Origin: Hyphobacterium sp. CCMP332
GTDB taxonomy: Bacteria; Bacteroidota; Bacteroidia; Cytophagales; CCMP332
NCBI GenBank assembly: GCA_014323545.1
Contig: CP058647.1
Location: 1,714,001-1,778,000, forward strand
Reading direction: 5' to 3'
Length of the DNA: 64,000 nucleotides
Shown here: positions 43,949 to 52,064 of the stretch, piece by piece
Position numbering within the stretch: position 1 is the stretch's first letter
Layout: every line of letters begins with the position of its first letter
Program-made: the position numbers and the translations under genes
Notes under the pieces: model-generated
The model's database searches: none
The model's input: only the letters and a program-made list of their open reading frames with translations
Told to the model about the DNA's origin: nothing

Positions 43949-45740
43949 CCGCAACTTCAGCTCGATCCATGCCAATCAAAATTGGTTCATTGTATCTACC
44001 TTCTTCATCCTTAAGCTCCAGGTTTAAAACACCTCTTGGACAGACGGAAGAGCAAACACCACAACCGACACAAGAAGAGCGGATAATATTTTGACCGCGT
44101 TGTGCGTACCATCGCACATCGATTCCCATTTCACAATAAGTGCTGCAATTGCCGCAGGAAATACATTGTCCGCCATTCGTTGTTATTCTGAACCGCGATT
44201 TGAATTTCTGAACAATACCGAGGTAGGCCGCCAGGGGACAACCAAATCGACACCAAACCCGGTTACCCATAAGAGGATAAAACCCGGTTCCAACTACTCC
44301 GGCAAAGCCTGCACCAATCCAGGCACCATAGGTTTCTCTGATAGAATATGAATTAAATCCCAGAAGCTCTGATTCACCGGTAAAAAAAGTATAAAGTACT
44401 GCCGCAGTCATTATTACAGCAAAAACCAATACCCCATGAATCATATAACGTTCAATTTGCCATGAACGAAGTGATTTATCTGAAAGCTGTCTGTATGGAT
44501 CCCCAAGAGTTTCTGCTAATCCACCGCATCCGCAAACCCAGGAACAATACCATCTTTTGCCAAAAAAGAAAACAAAAACGGGAACAGCGATTATGATTAA
44601 TGCAATGCCCCAAAAAAGCATGAATAGACCTAAAGCACCACTTTCAATCAATACATTTAACTCATTGCCAAAGAAAAAGTCATAATCTAAAGGCCATATA
44701 TTCTTAAAATCAAAATACGGTTTGTTTAATCGCAAAAGAATTTCCGGAATAAGAAAAGCAAATGCAGTTTGAAAAAACATCACAGAGATAGTTCTAATTA
44801 TTTGGTACCTGCTGTGCCGGTATTTTATGATCATTCTAATACCCATTATCAAAATACACAGGGTATAGATAAATCCATAGAGAAAAAACCTGCCCGCATC
44901 AGCGTTTTTAATAAACTGACTGATTGGGTCAACCATAATAATCCATGAAGTCATATATTCGGGAAAGTAATAAAGGAAGATATAAAACAGGATTAAAAAG
45001 GAGCCGGTTAATACGCCTAACCAGCCAACATTGCTCATCGCCCGGTGAAAAATGTGATTATTTTTTATGCCGGGATGGGAGTCTAATTTAGGCAATATGT
45101 ATAAAACTGCACCTATGATGCACAAACCATAAGTTAGAATTATAAATAGTAGAGGACTAGAGCTTACAGGCCCATTGTTGGAAGCTTTACTTAAAGAATA
45201 TAATAAACTTTTTCTGCTGTACTTATCAATGCCATATTCTTTTGTGACCTTGTATTTTTCAATATTTTGAATGACACCTTCAATGTCCTCTTTAAGTTTG
45301 CCGATATTTGAATACTCTCTTTGATCTAACCAGGAACCATATTCTCTGAAGCTTTCTTTTTTGTATTCTTTTTCAGGATCATTTTCCAATGCGAGATCAA
45401 GACTTTTTTGAAGACTAAAAACTATTTTTTCATTGTTTTTATAAGGCGATATTAGTTTTTCCAGCTGATCTTTATTGAAACCAAATTTTAAAAGAATTTC
45501 ATTATTTGATTTTTCAATAGATGATGAAAGTTTTGATACAAATTGAAAAGGGGAAGTTATTTTTTGGTTGAGAAAATTCTTGCTTGAATTAAGCATGGCT
45601 TCCAGTGCAGGTTTAGAAGGCGCATTATCAATTATTATATTTTTATCAATTTTATAATAACCTAGAAAAAAGCTGCTTAAGAAAAGGGAAAACCCTATTA
45701 AGAACAATACAAGCCCGCTTATTTTTATCGCTTTTATCAT
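43941..45740 (-). CDS. NosR/NapH-like membrane 4Fe-4S protein
   Basis: 599 residues. After one N-terminal membrane segment (about 8-28) comes an approximately 170-residue helical extracytoplasmic domain, then several membrane segments, a cytoplasmic CxxxC motif (WYCSWVCGCGG), WCRFGCP, and a C-terminal pair of ferredoxin clusters (CISCGNCSTYCEMG and CVGCGVCSSVCPRG). This is the NosR/NapH/MauN-like polyferredoxin type. Its start directly follows the stop of the FAD oxidoreductase gene, so the two are likely partners. Direction and electron acceptor are unknown. Confidence 0.85.
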   Translation of the reverse strand: MIKAIKISGLVLFLIGFSLFLSSFFLGYYKIDKNIIIDNAPSKPALEAMLNSSKNFLNQKITSPFQFVSKLSSSIEKSNNEILLKFGFNKDQLEKLISPYKNNEKIVFSLQKSLDLALENDPEKEYKKESFREYGSWLDQREYSNIGKLKEDIEGVIQNIEKYKVTKEYGIDKYSRKSLLYSLSKASNNGPVSSSPLLFIILTYGLCIIGAVLYILPKLDSHPGIKNNHIFHRAMSNVGWLGVLTGSFLILFYIFLYYFPEYMTSWIIMVDPISQFIKNADAGRFFLYGFIYTLCILIMGIRMIIKYRHSRYQIIRTISVMFFQTAFAFLIPEILLRLNKPYFDFKNIWPLDYDFFFGNELNVLIESGALGLFMLFWGIALIIIAVPVFVFFFGKRWYCSWVCGCGGLAETLGDPYRQLSDKSLRSWQIERYMIHGVLVFAVIMTAAVLYTFFTGESELLGFNSYSIRETYGAWIGAGFAGVVGTGFYPLMGNRVWCRFGCPLAAYLGIVQKFKSRFRITTNGGQCISCGNCSTYCEMGIDVRWYAQRGQNIIRSSCVGCGVCSSVCPRGVLNLELKDEEGRYNEPILIGMDRAEVAVK

Positions 45741-47075
45741 TTAAAATCCGATTTTTTCCAGAAAGCGCTTTTTGCGTTTGATTTCCACACGATGCTTGGA
45801 ATATGTTTTGTTAAACACATCTACCAGTTCTGTTTCGTATGCATTGAAAAACTCGGGATCAAAGTTTGCGCTTTGTATGTTTTCAAGAACATATCGTACA
45901 GTCTTATGCTCCCTTAGCCATTTATCCCATACTTCATGTCGGTGACGGATGCCAAAAATATTGAAACCTTTTACGACCAAGGAATTTTTGTCAAACACCA
46001 AATGCATGCATTTTGTGCCGTCTTCATGTTCCCAATAAATACCCTTTTCATTTTCGTCATAGTCAGGCAAAACCATTCCATAAGTTTGGTATTCGACATC
46101 AAAAAATTTTGCGGAATTAAACCAGGGCCCCGGCTGATAGGGTTTTTTTATATTACATATGTTCATGGCCAAAGTTTCACCATGCATTCTTCCTGTGTAC
46201 CATACCTGCTCTATGGGCCTTCTTCCCTTTGGAGGTTCAATAAACTGAGCGCAATCTCCAACAGCGTAAACCTCTTCAATATTTGTCTGGAAATAATTAT
46301 CGACAAGAATACCTTTGTCGGTACTTAGATCCGTGTTTTTTAAGAAATCAATATTCGGGGATACACCAGCCGTGAGCCCAACAAAGCCACATTCTATTAT
46401 TTCACCTTTATCTGTTTTAACGGCTTTGCATTTTCCCTTTTCATCTGGAATTATTTTAGTAAGATTTGTATTTAGGCGAAGGTCAATTCCATGATGTATA
46501 ATATGGCGATTAATCATCGCCGACTCAGCAGCAGGCAAGACGTTGTTCCAAAAGCTTTCTTCTCTTACGAGGAAGCAAACATCAATATTTCTTGTTTTGA
46601 ACATCTCTGCCATTTCAATTCCTATTAATCCACCACCCACAATAACCGCTTTATTTAAACCTTTGGAGTAGTACTCCATGGATTCAAGATCCTGATAACT
46701 GTATAAACCCTGAACCCCCTTCAGATCTTGTCCGGGCCAACCAAACTTATTCGGCTTACTGCCTAAAGCAAGCACCAACTTATCATACTTGATCTGTGAA
46801 TTATTTCTTAGACTAAGACTTTTCTCTTCAAAATTGATTTGGTCAACATGTGAGTAGATAAGGTCTATTCGATTTTTAGACCAAAACCAGTCCTCATAGG
46901 GTTTGGTGTTTTCAAATTTCATATGACCCATATAAATATACATGAGGGCCGTTCTGGAAAAAAAATGTTCCGTTTCCGAAGAAATTATTGTGATTTTTTT
47001 ATCGCTATGTTTTCGAATAAACCTTGCTGTAGTTACACCAGCTATTCCATTGCCTATAATTACAACATGCTCCAT
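45741..47075 (-). CDS. NAD(P)/FAD-dependent oxidoreductase
   Basis: 444 residues. FAD-binding GNGIAGVTTARFIRKH at the N-terminus, NAD(P)-binding VIVGGGLIGIEMAEMF in the middle (about 148-165), and VYAVGDCAQF for the flavin. This matches the nitrite/rubredoxin reductase-like branch of pyridine nucleotide-disulfide oxidoreductases, but lacks a redox-active CxxC in the usual place. A 90-residue C-terminal extension follows. The stop codon is directly adjacent to the start of the ferredoxin gene; both probably pass electrons from NAD(P)H to the membrane. Confidence 0.88.
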   Translation of the reverse strand: MEHVVIIGNGIAGVTTARFIRKHSDKKITIISSETEHFFSRTALMYIYMGHMKFENTKPYEDWFWSKNRIDLIYSHVDQINFEEKSLSLRNNSQIKYDKLVLALGSKPNKFGWPGQDLKGVQGLYSYQDLESMEYYSKGLNKAVIVGGGLIGIEMAEMFKTRNIDVCFLVREESFWNNVLPAAESAMINRHIIHHGIDLRLNTNLTKIIPDEKGKCKAVKTDKGEIIECGFVGLTAGVSPNIDFLKNTDLSTDKGILVDNYFQTNIEEVYAVGDCAQFIEPPKGRRPIEQVWYTGRMHGETLAMNICNIKKPYQPGPWFNSAKFFDVEYQTYGMVLPDYDENEKGIYWEHEDGTKCMHLVFDKNSLVVKGFNIFGIRHRHEVWDKWLREHKTVRYVLENIQSANFDPEFFNAYETELVDVFNKTYSKHRVEIKRKKRFLEKIGF

Positions 47076-47180
47076 TCTTTTAGCTTTGTATTAACAATTA
47101 TATTTCTATTGTAATTTAGATATTGTCAAAGTTTAGACAAATCATCAGTAGATCATATTTGAATTTAGTTTGGATAATCG

Positions 47181-47672
47181 GTGGAAGAGCTTAGAAATAA
47201 AAATATTGTTCAGTTAAAAACTCTACTTCATCATATCAATTTTCTAAGTGAAAATGAATATTCTCAAAGCCTGGAAATATTGTCTAGTGCTTCAATTGGG
47301 CAACATTTTAGACACATAATAGAATTTTATCAGATACTAAAAGCAAAGGCGGACTCTAAAAAGGTTAATTACGACAAGAGAAAGCGCCAAAAAAGCCTGG
47401 AAGTAAACTTGCCTGAAGCAAACAATGCGACACAGGAAATAATTGATTGGCTGAATAGTAATTTAGAAGACATTGAATTGGTAGTAGAACAATTCAATTC
47501 TAAAACAGCATTTAAATCTTCTTTAAAAAGAGAATTGCAATATGTTTATGAACATACGACTCACCATATGGCAATTGTTAAAATTGGAATAAAGGTTTTA
47601 AATCCCGAACTAATAATTCCCGGGAATTTTGGTGTCTCAAACTCTACGCTTAATTACAGAACAATAATATAA
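47181..47672 (+). CDS. DinB-like superfamily protein
   Basis: 163 residues from a GTG start (no in-frame ATG fits). A four-helix protein with His in SIGQHFRHIIEFY and in YEHTTHHMAIVKIG, the spacing seen in DinB/YfiT metal-binding proteins. A cytoplasmic role in thiol or stress chemistry is possible but not shown. It is divergent from the FAD oxidoreductase. Confidence 0.78.
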   Translation: MEELRNKNIVQLKTLLHHINFLSENEYSQSLEILSSASIGQHFRHIIEFYQILKAKADSKKVNYDKRKRQKSLEVNLPEANNATQEIIDWLNSNLEDIELVVEQFNSKTAFKSSLKRELQYVYEHTTHHMAIVKIGIKVLNPELIIPGNFGVSNSTLNYRTII

Positions 47673-47714
47673 ACTTATATTAATCTACTATTTTAGTATC
47701 TCATTTATGGAATT

Positions 47715-49031
47715 ATGAAACAATACATAAAACTATTTTCAATCTTGTTCGTGTTTGCCGTATTTGTTACCCACAACTCAAATGCCCAGCTTTTGACCAT
47801 AACGAATACAACCATTCCCTCCAACGCAACATCTTGTACGAATAGCGATATCATTGCATTTGTACAAGTCAATTGCATTAATTTTCCATTCGACAGCATT
47901 ACATCCAGTATAAATGGAAATGTAATTGACGTCAATGTCTATTATCAAGAATTAATAATTTGCCTACCTGCAATTAATTTCACTTCCCATACTGCCAATT
48001 TGGGTAATGTGCCTGCAGGGTCATATACAGTGAATGTGACAGGGTACTTGAATATGGGAAACGTTACAAATCAGATGAATACAGTTTCTGGTAATATGAC
48101 AGTGATTTCCTGCTGTAATGCGGTACCGGGAATGTCATATTCAGGAAACGTGTGTGAAAAAGACTCTGTATTATTTACAAGCACCAGCATCGGTGCTCAA
48201 ACATTGTCCTGGTATATTGATAATCAATTTGTTTCTTCAGATTCAACGTTCAATCAGGTTTTTGATTCAGCCGGTTCTTACGAAGTCAAAATTGTAGTAA
48301 ACGGCACTTCTTGCTCTGATTCGCTCACACAAACAGTAATCGTAAACAGTTTGCCAGACTTGGACATTGGGCCAGATGTCGAGTTTTGTGAAGGAGATAG
48401 TGTGATGTTTGATGCCGGCCCCGGGTGGGTGAATGTTTTATGGTCTGATGGGAGTACAGGGCAATCCATTTATTATGGAAATGACGGAAATTTAACTGCA
48501 ACGGTCACAGATCAAAACACTTGTCAAAATAGCGATACTGTTTTCCTTATTGAAAGACCAAAACCTTTATTGGAGTTTGGCAATGAAGACACTTTAATTT
48601 GCAATGATCAGTTTCCGATAACATTTTCAGCCACAGGCCCCGGATATTCTTATCTATGGCATAATGGAAGTACCGATTCAATATTTGTATTAAATGGCTC
48701 AGGTTGGGCAGCCTGTACAGTAACCGACACCAATGGTTGCGCAAATTATGATTCTATTTTTGTTATAATGCTTATTTGTGATGGCTTGGACACAGAAGAC
48801 GAAAATTATTTGTTGATTTACCCAAACCCCACAAAAGAATCACTTAGCATTTTGGGATATGATATTAATTTATCGTACAAGATATATAATGAACAAGGTG
48901 TTGAAGTACAAAATGGAATTTTAATAGAGGGGGAATCAAAAATACAGCTGAGCAATCTAAAAAGAGGGCTGTATTTTCTTCAAACAGAAAGCAATATGGG
49001 GTCGGTTAGAAAGGCATTTATCATACATTAA
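47715..49031 (+). CDS. T9SS-secreted protein with Ig/PKD-like domains
   Basis: 438 residues. Signal peptide (LFSILFVFAVFVTHNSNAQ), then repeated Ig/PKD-like modules (PDLDIGPDVEFCEGDSVMF, LEFGNEDTLICNDQFPITF, each with paired cysteines), and a C-terminal type A sorting domain (YLLIYPNPTKESLSILG ... RKAFIIH). Likely exported by the type IX system and attached to or released from the surface. It ends at a terminator shared with the fadE transcript. Confidence 0.88.
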   Translation: MKQYIKLFSILFVFAVFVTHNSNAQLLTITNTTIPSNATSCTNSDIIAFVQVNCINFPFDSITSSINGNVIDVNVYYQELIICLPAINFTSHTANLGNVPAGSYTVNVTGYLNMGNVTNQMNTVSGNMTVISCCNAVPGMSYSGNVCEKDSVLFTSTSIGAQTLSWYIDNQFVSSDSTFNQVFDSAGSYEVKIVVNGTSCSDSLTQTVIVNSLPDLDIGPDVEFCEGDSVMFDAGPGWVNVLWSDGSTGQSIYYGNDGNLTATVTDQNTCQNSDTVFLIERPKPLLEFGNEDTLICNDQFPITFSATGPGYSYLWHNGSTDSIFVLNGSGWAACTVTDTNGCANYDSIFVIMLICDGLDTEDENYLLIYPNPTKESLSILGYDINLSYKIYNEQGVEVQNGILIEGESKIQLSNLKRGLYFLQTESNMGSVRKAFIIH

Positions 49032-49033
49032 AA

Positions 49034-49053
49034 AGCCCCTTTCGGGGCTAGTT
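49034..49053. terminator. Bidirectional terminator between T9SS cargo gene and fad operon
   Basis: AGCCCC (49034-49039), loop TTTC, GGGGCT (49044-49049). On the minus strand the stem is followed by a T-run, so it is strong for the fad operon; on the plus strand a shorter GTTTT follows. Confidence 0.88.
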
Positions 49054-50847
49054 TTAATCTAGTTTATAGGTGTTTTCTTTAATTAGAAAATCTGCTATTC
49101 GTCTGCGGGCTTCTATAGAATTGAAAGGCGGTGTTTTTGTAAACCTTTTCAATCCCAGAAGCATCATTCTTAACATATCACCTTCGGCAAATGCATTAAT
49201 TACGGTTTTACCGGCCCGGTTGATTTCATCCATGGCATCATAGAGGCATACTTTGGCGAGGTCTGTTCGTAACTGACCTTTTTCTTCACCGTGAATTCCC
49301 ACATATTTTTCTGCTCTTAAAATTGCAGACTCCGCTTCATAGATTTTTATAACCATATCGGCTAAAGCCATTAAAATTTCTTGCTCATCAGCCAATTTTT
49401 GCATGTACTTTTGTGCAGCAGAGCCAGCACACATCAAACCTGCTTTTTTTGCGTTAGCTATTAGCTTCTTTTCTTCAGAAAACAAACTTTGCTCTTCATC
49501 GCCAAAATCGGGAATTTCCATTAACTCCTTTTGAACATTTGAAGCAGGAGTCATTAAATCCAACTGGCCTTTCATTGCCCTTTTTAAATACATATCGATA
49601 ATCAACATTCTGTTGATTTCATTTGTGCCTTCAAAAATCCTGTTAATTCTTGCGTCTCGATATGCGCGATCCATTACGTATTCGGCAGAAAACCCATAGC
49701 CGCCAAATGTTTGCACACCCTCATCTACCACATAATCCAAGGTTTCAGATCCCATTACTTTTAGTATTGCACATTCTATGGCAAACTCTTCTGCTGCCCC
49801 GAGTAAGGCTTCACTTGGTGTTTTACCTTTTTCTAATAAGGCATTTTCAGTTTTTTCTATGTCCATTCCCGCTCTATAAAGGGCAGACTCTGTAGCAAAA
49901 ATTTTAATTGCCTGCTCGGCTATCTTATGCTTAATAGCACCAAAACTTGAAATAGGTCTTTGAAATTGATGACGCTCATTTGCATACATAATTGTATGAT
50001 GAGCTGCGGACTTAGAACCTCCCAATACGGCTGCGCCAAGTTTAATTCTTCCAATATTTAAAATATTGAAAGCGATAATGTGTCCTTTCCCAACTTCACC
50101 CAAAATATTTTCTTTGGGTATTTTACAGTCTTCAAAAAACACTTGCCTAGTTGAAGAGCCTTTAATCCCCATTTTATGTTCTTCGTTGCCCAAACTCAGT
50201 CCCGGGGTTCCTTTTTCAACGACAAAACCAGTGAATTTCTCGCCATCTATTTTTGCGAATACAATAAATAAGTCGGCAAAACCGGCATTGGTAATCCACA
50301 TTTTCTGGCCGTTGAGCACATAATGCTTGCCGTCTTTAGTCAATTCGGCTTTAGTTTTAGCCGCAAGCGCATCCGAACCAGAACCGGGTTCAGTAAGGCA
50401 ATAACTGGCTTTGAATTCACCACTTGCCAATTTAGGTAAGTACTTCTTTTTTTGTTCTTCCGTTCCAAAGTAGAGAATAGGCAAGGTTCCGATTCCTGTA
50501 TGTGCAGATAAGGCTACCGCAAAAGAATGACCCGCGCCCGTCCTTTCGGCAATCAATAAAGAATCGTTAAATCCTTTTCCAAAACCTTCATACGCTTCGG
50601 GAATGGCTGTGGCCAATAAACCAAGCTCTCCGGCTTTATCCATTAATTGAGGCATTAAACCTTCCTCCAGCGCATCAATTCTATCCAGGTTTGGAAGCAC
50701 TTCACTTGCTAAAAAGTCATCACACATTTGTGCGATCATTTTTTGTTCTTCATTCCATTCCTCCGGAATAAAAACATCGGAAGAATCAGTTTCCTTGATA
50801 AGAAATTCTCCCCCTTTGATATTCATTTTTTTATCTACTGTTTCCAT
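49054..50847 (-). CDS. fadE: Acyl-CoA dehydrogenase
   Basis: 597 residues. Acyl-CoA dehydrogenase features: YCLTEPGSGSDALAAKT, NGQKMWITNAGFADLF, GIKGSSTRQVFFEDC, the central helical part QRPISSFGAIKHKIAEQA, and the catalytic region VQTFGGYGFSAEYVMDRAYRDARINRIFEGTNEI (as separate motifs GGYGFSAEY and FEGTNEI). It is about 200 residues longer than the short-chain forms, as in B. subtilis FadE-type enzymes. It does the first step of fatty acid beta-oxidation with FAD. Last gene of the operon. Confidence 0.94.
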   Translation of the reverse strand: METVDKKMNIKGGEFLIKETDSSDVFIPEEWNEEQKMIAQMCDDFLASEVLPNLDRIDALEEGLMPQLMDKAGELGLLATAIPEAYEGFGKGFNDSLLIAERTGAGHSFAVALSAHTGIGTLPILYFGTEEQKKKYLPKLASGEFKASYCLTEPGSGSDALAAKTKAELTKDGKHYVLNGQKMWITNAGFADLFIVFAKIDGEKFTGFVVEKGTPGLSLGNEEHKMGIKGSSTRQVFFEDCKIPKENILGEVGKGHIIAFNILNIGRIKLGAAVLGGSKSAAHHTIMYANERHQFQRPISSFGAIKHKIAEQAIKIFATESALYRAGMDIEKTENALLEKGKTPSEALLGAAEEFAIECAILKVMGSETLDYVVDEGVQTFGGYGFSAEYVMDRAYRDARINRIFEGTNEINRMLIIDMYLKRAMKGQLDLMTPASNVQKELMEIPDFGDEEQSLFSEEKKLIANAKKAGLMCAGSAAQKYMQKLADEQEILMALADMVIKIYEAESAILRAEKYVGIHGEEKGQLRTDLAKVCLYDAMDEINRAGKTVINAFAEGDMLRMMLLGLKRFTKTPPFNSIEARRRIADFLIKENTYKLD

Positions 50848-50856
50848 TTTAGTATT

Positions 50857-52029
50857 TTATAAGAGTTCATAAATTCCGGCAACGCCTTGTCCACCTCCAA
50901 CACATGCAGTCACCATTCCGTATTTTTGTTTTCTTCTTCGCATTTCATTGAAAAGCTGAATTGACAATTTGGCCCCGCTACAACCCAATGGATGACCAAG
51001 GGCAATTGCACCACCATTAACATTTACTTTATTTATATCGATATCCAGCTCTCTTAAAACTGCAATTGATTGCGCAGCAAATGCTTCATTCAATTCAATT
51101 TGATCTATATCCTTTAATTTTTTCCCGGCTTTTTCCAATGCCTTTGGTATCGCATTTACCGGGCCAATTCCCATTATTCTAGGTTCTACGCCTGCAACAG
51201 AATAAGATAGCATTCTTGCAATGGGCTTTAGATTCAGTTGATTGACCATTTTTTCTGACATCACCATTACAAAAGCTGCACCATCCGATGTCTGGGAAGA
51301 ATTACCGGCAGTAACGGTTCCTCCATTTGCGAAAACAGGCCTTAATTTTGCAAGAACTTCTTTAGAAGTATCTTTTCTCGGGCCCTCATCGGTGTCAACG
51401 ACATACTCTCTGGACTTTTTCTTGCCGGAAGCATCTAAATAAGTTTCCTGCACGGTAACAGGGACAATTTCATCTTTAAATTTTCCAGATTCTATGGCAT
51501 CAATTGCATTCATATGTGAACGAAAGGCAAACTCATCTTGATCTTCCCGGCTCACGTTGTATTGCTCAGATACTTGTTCAGCGGTAAGTCCCATACTTGT
51601 ATAATAAGTAGGGTGTTCTTTTGCAATTTTATAATTGAGTACGGTTTTGGTCCCCATTACCGGCACCAATGACATGGACTCAGTACCACCAGCGATAATA
51701 ATATCTGCCATGCCTGCATTAATTCTTTGAGAAGCAATCGCAATTGCTTCAAGACCGGAACCGCAATATCTATTAACGATCATTCCCGGCACTTCCATTG
51801 GCAATGACAAAAGGGAAATCATTCTTCCCATTTGCATTCCAGCTTCTGCTTCAGGCACGGCGTTTCCAACGATTAAATCGTCAACTTGCTTAGGGTCCAG
51901 GCCTTCTACTTTGGAAACAAGATGTTTTATTACCTCAGCGGCCAGGTCATCTGGTCTAGTAAATCTAAAGCCACCCCTGTTGGCTTTTCCAACAGCGGTT
52001 CTGTATCCTGCTACTATATATGCGTCCAT
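50857..52029 (-). CDS. fadA: Acetyl-CoA acyltransferase (thiolase)
   Basis: 390 residues. Catalytic Cys in NRYCGSGLEAI, His in GGAIALGHPLGCSGA, and second Cys in VTACVGGGQGVAGIY. Thiolase I type; it cleaves 3-ketoacyl-CoA to acetyl-CoA in the last step of beta-oxidation. It starts 35 bases after the stop of the FadN-like gene and ends 9 bases before the acyl-CoA dehydrogenase. Confidence 0.95.
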   Translation of the reverse strand: MDAYIVAGYRTAVGKANRGGFRFTRPDDLAAEVIKHLVSKVEGLDPKQVDDLIVGNAVPEAEAGMQMGRMISLLSLPMEVPGMIVNRYCGSGLEAIAIASQRINAGMADIIIAGGTESMSLVPVMGTKTVLNYKIAKEHPTYYTSMGLTAEQVSEQYNVSREDQDEFAFRSHMNAIDAIESGKFKDEIVPVTVQETYLDASGKKKSREYVVDTDEGPRKDTSKEVLAKLRPVFANGGTVTAGNSSQTSDGAAFVMVMSEKMVNQLNLKPIARMLSYSVAGVEPRIMGIGPVNAIPKALEKAGKKLKDIDQIELNEAFAAQSIAVLRELDIDINKVNVNGGAIALGHPLGCSGAKLSIQLFNEMRRRKQKYGMVTACVGGGQGVAGIYELL

Positions 52030-52064
52030 AATTATCTTTTTATAAGAACTGTTTTTTTAAAATC

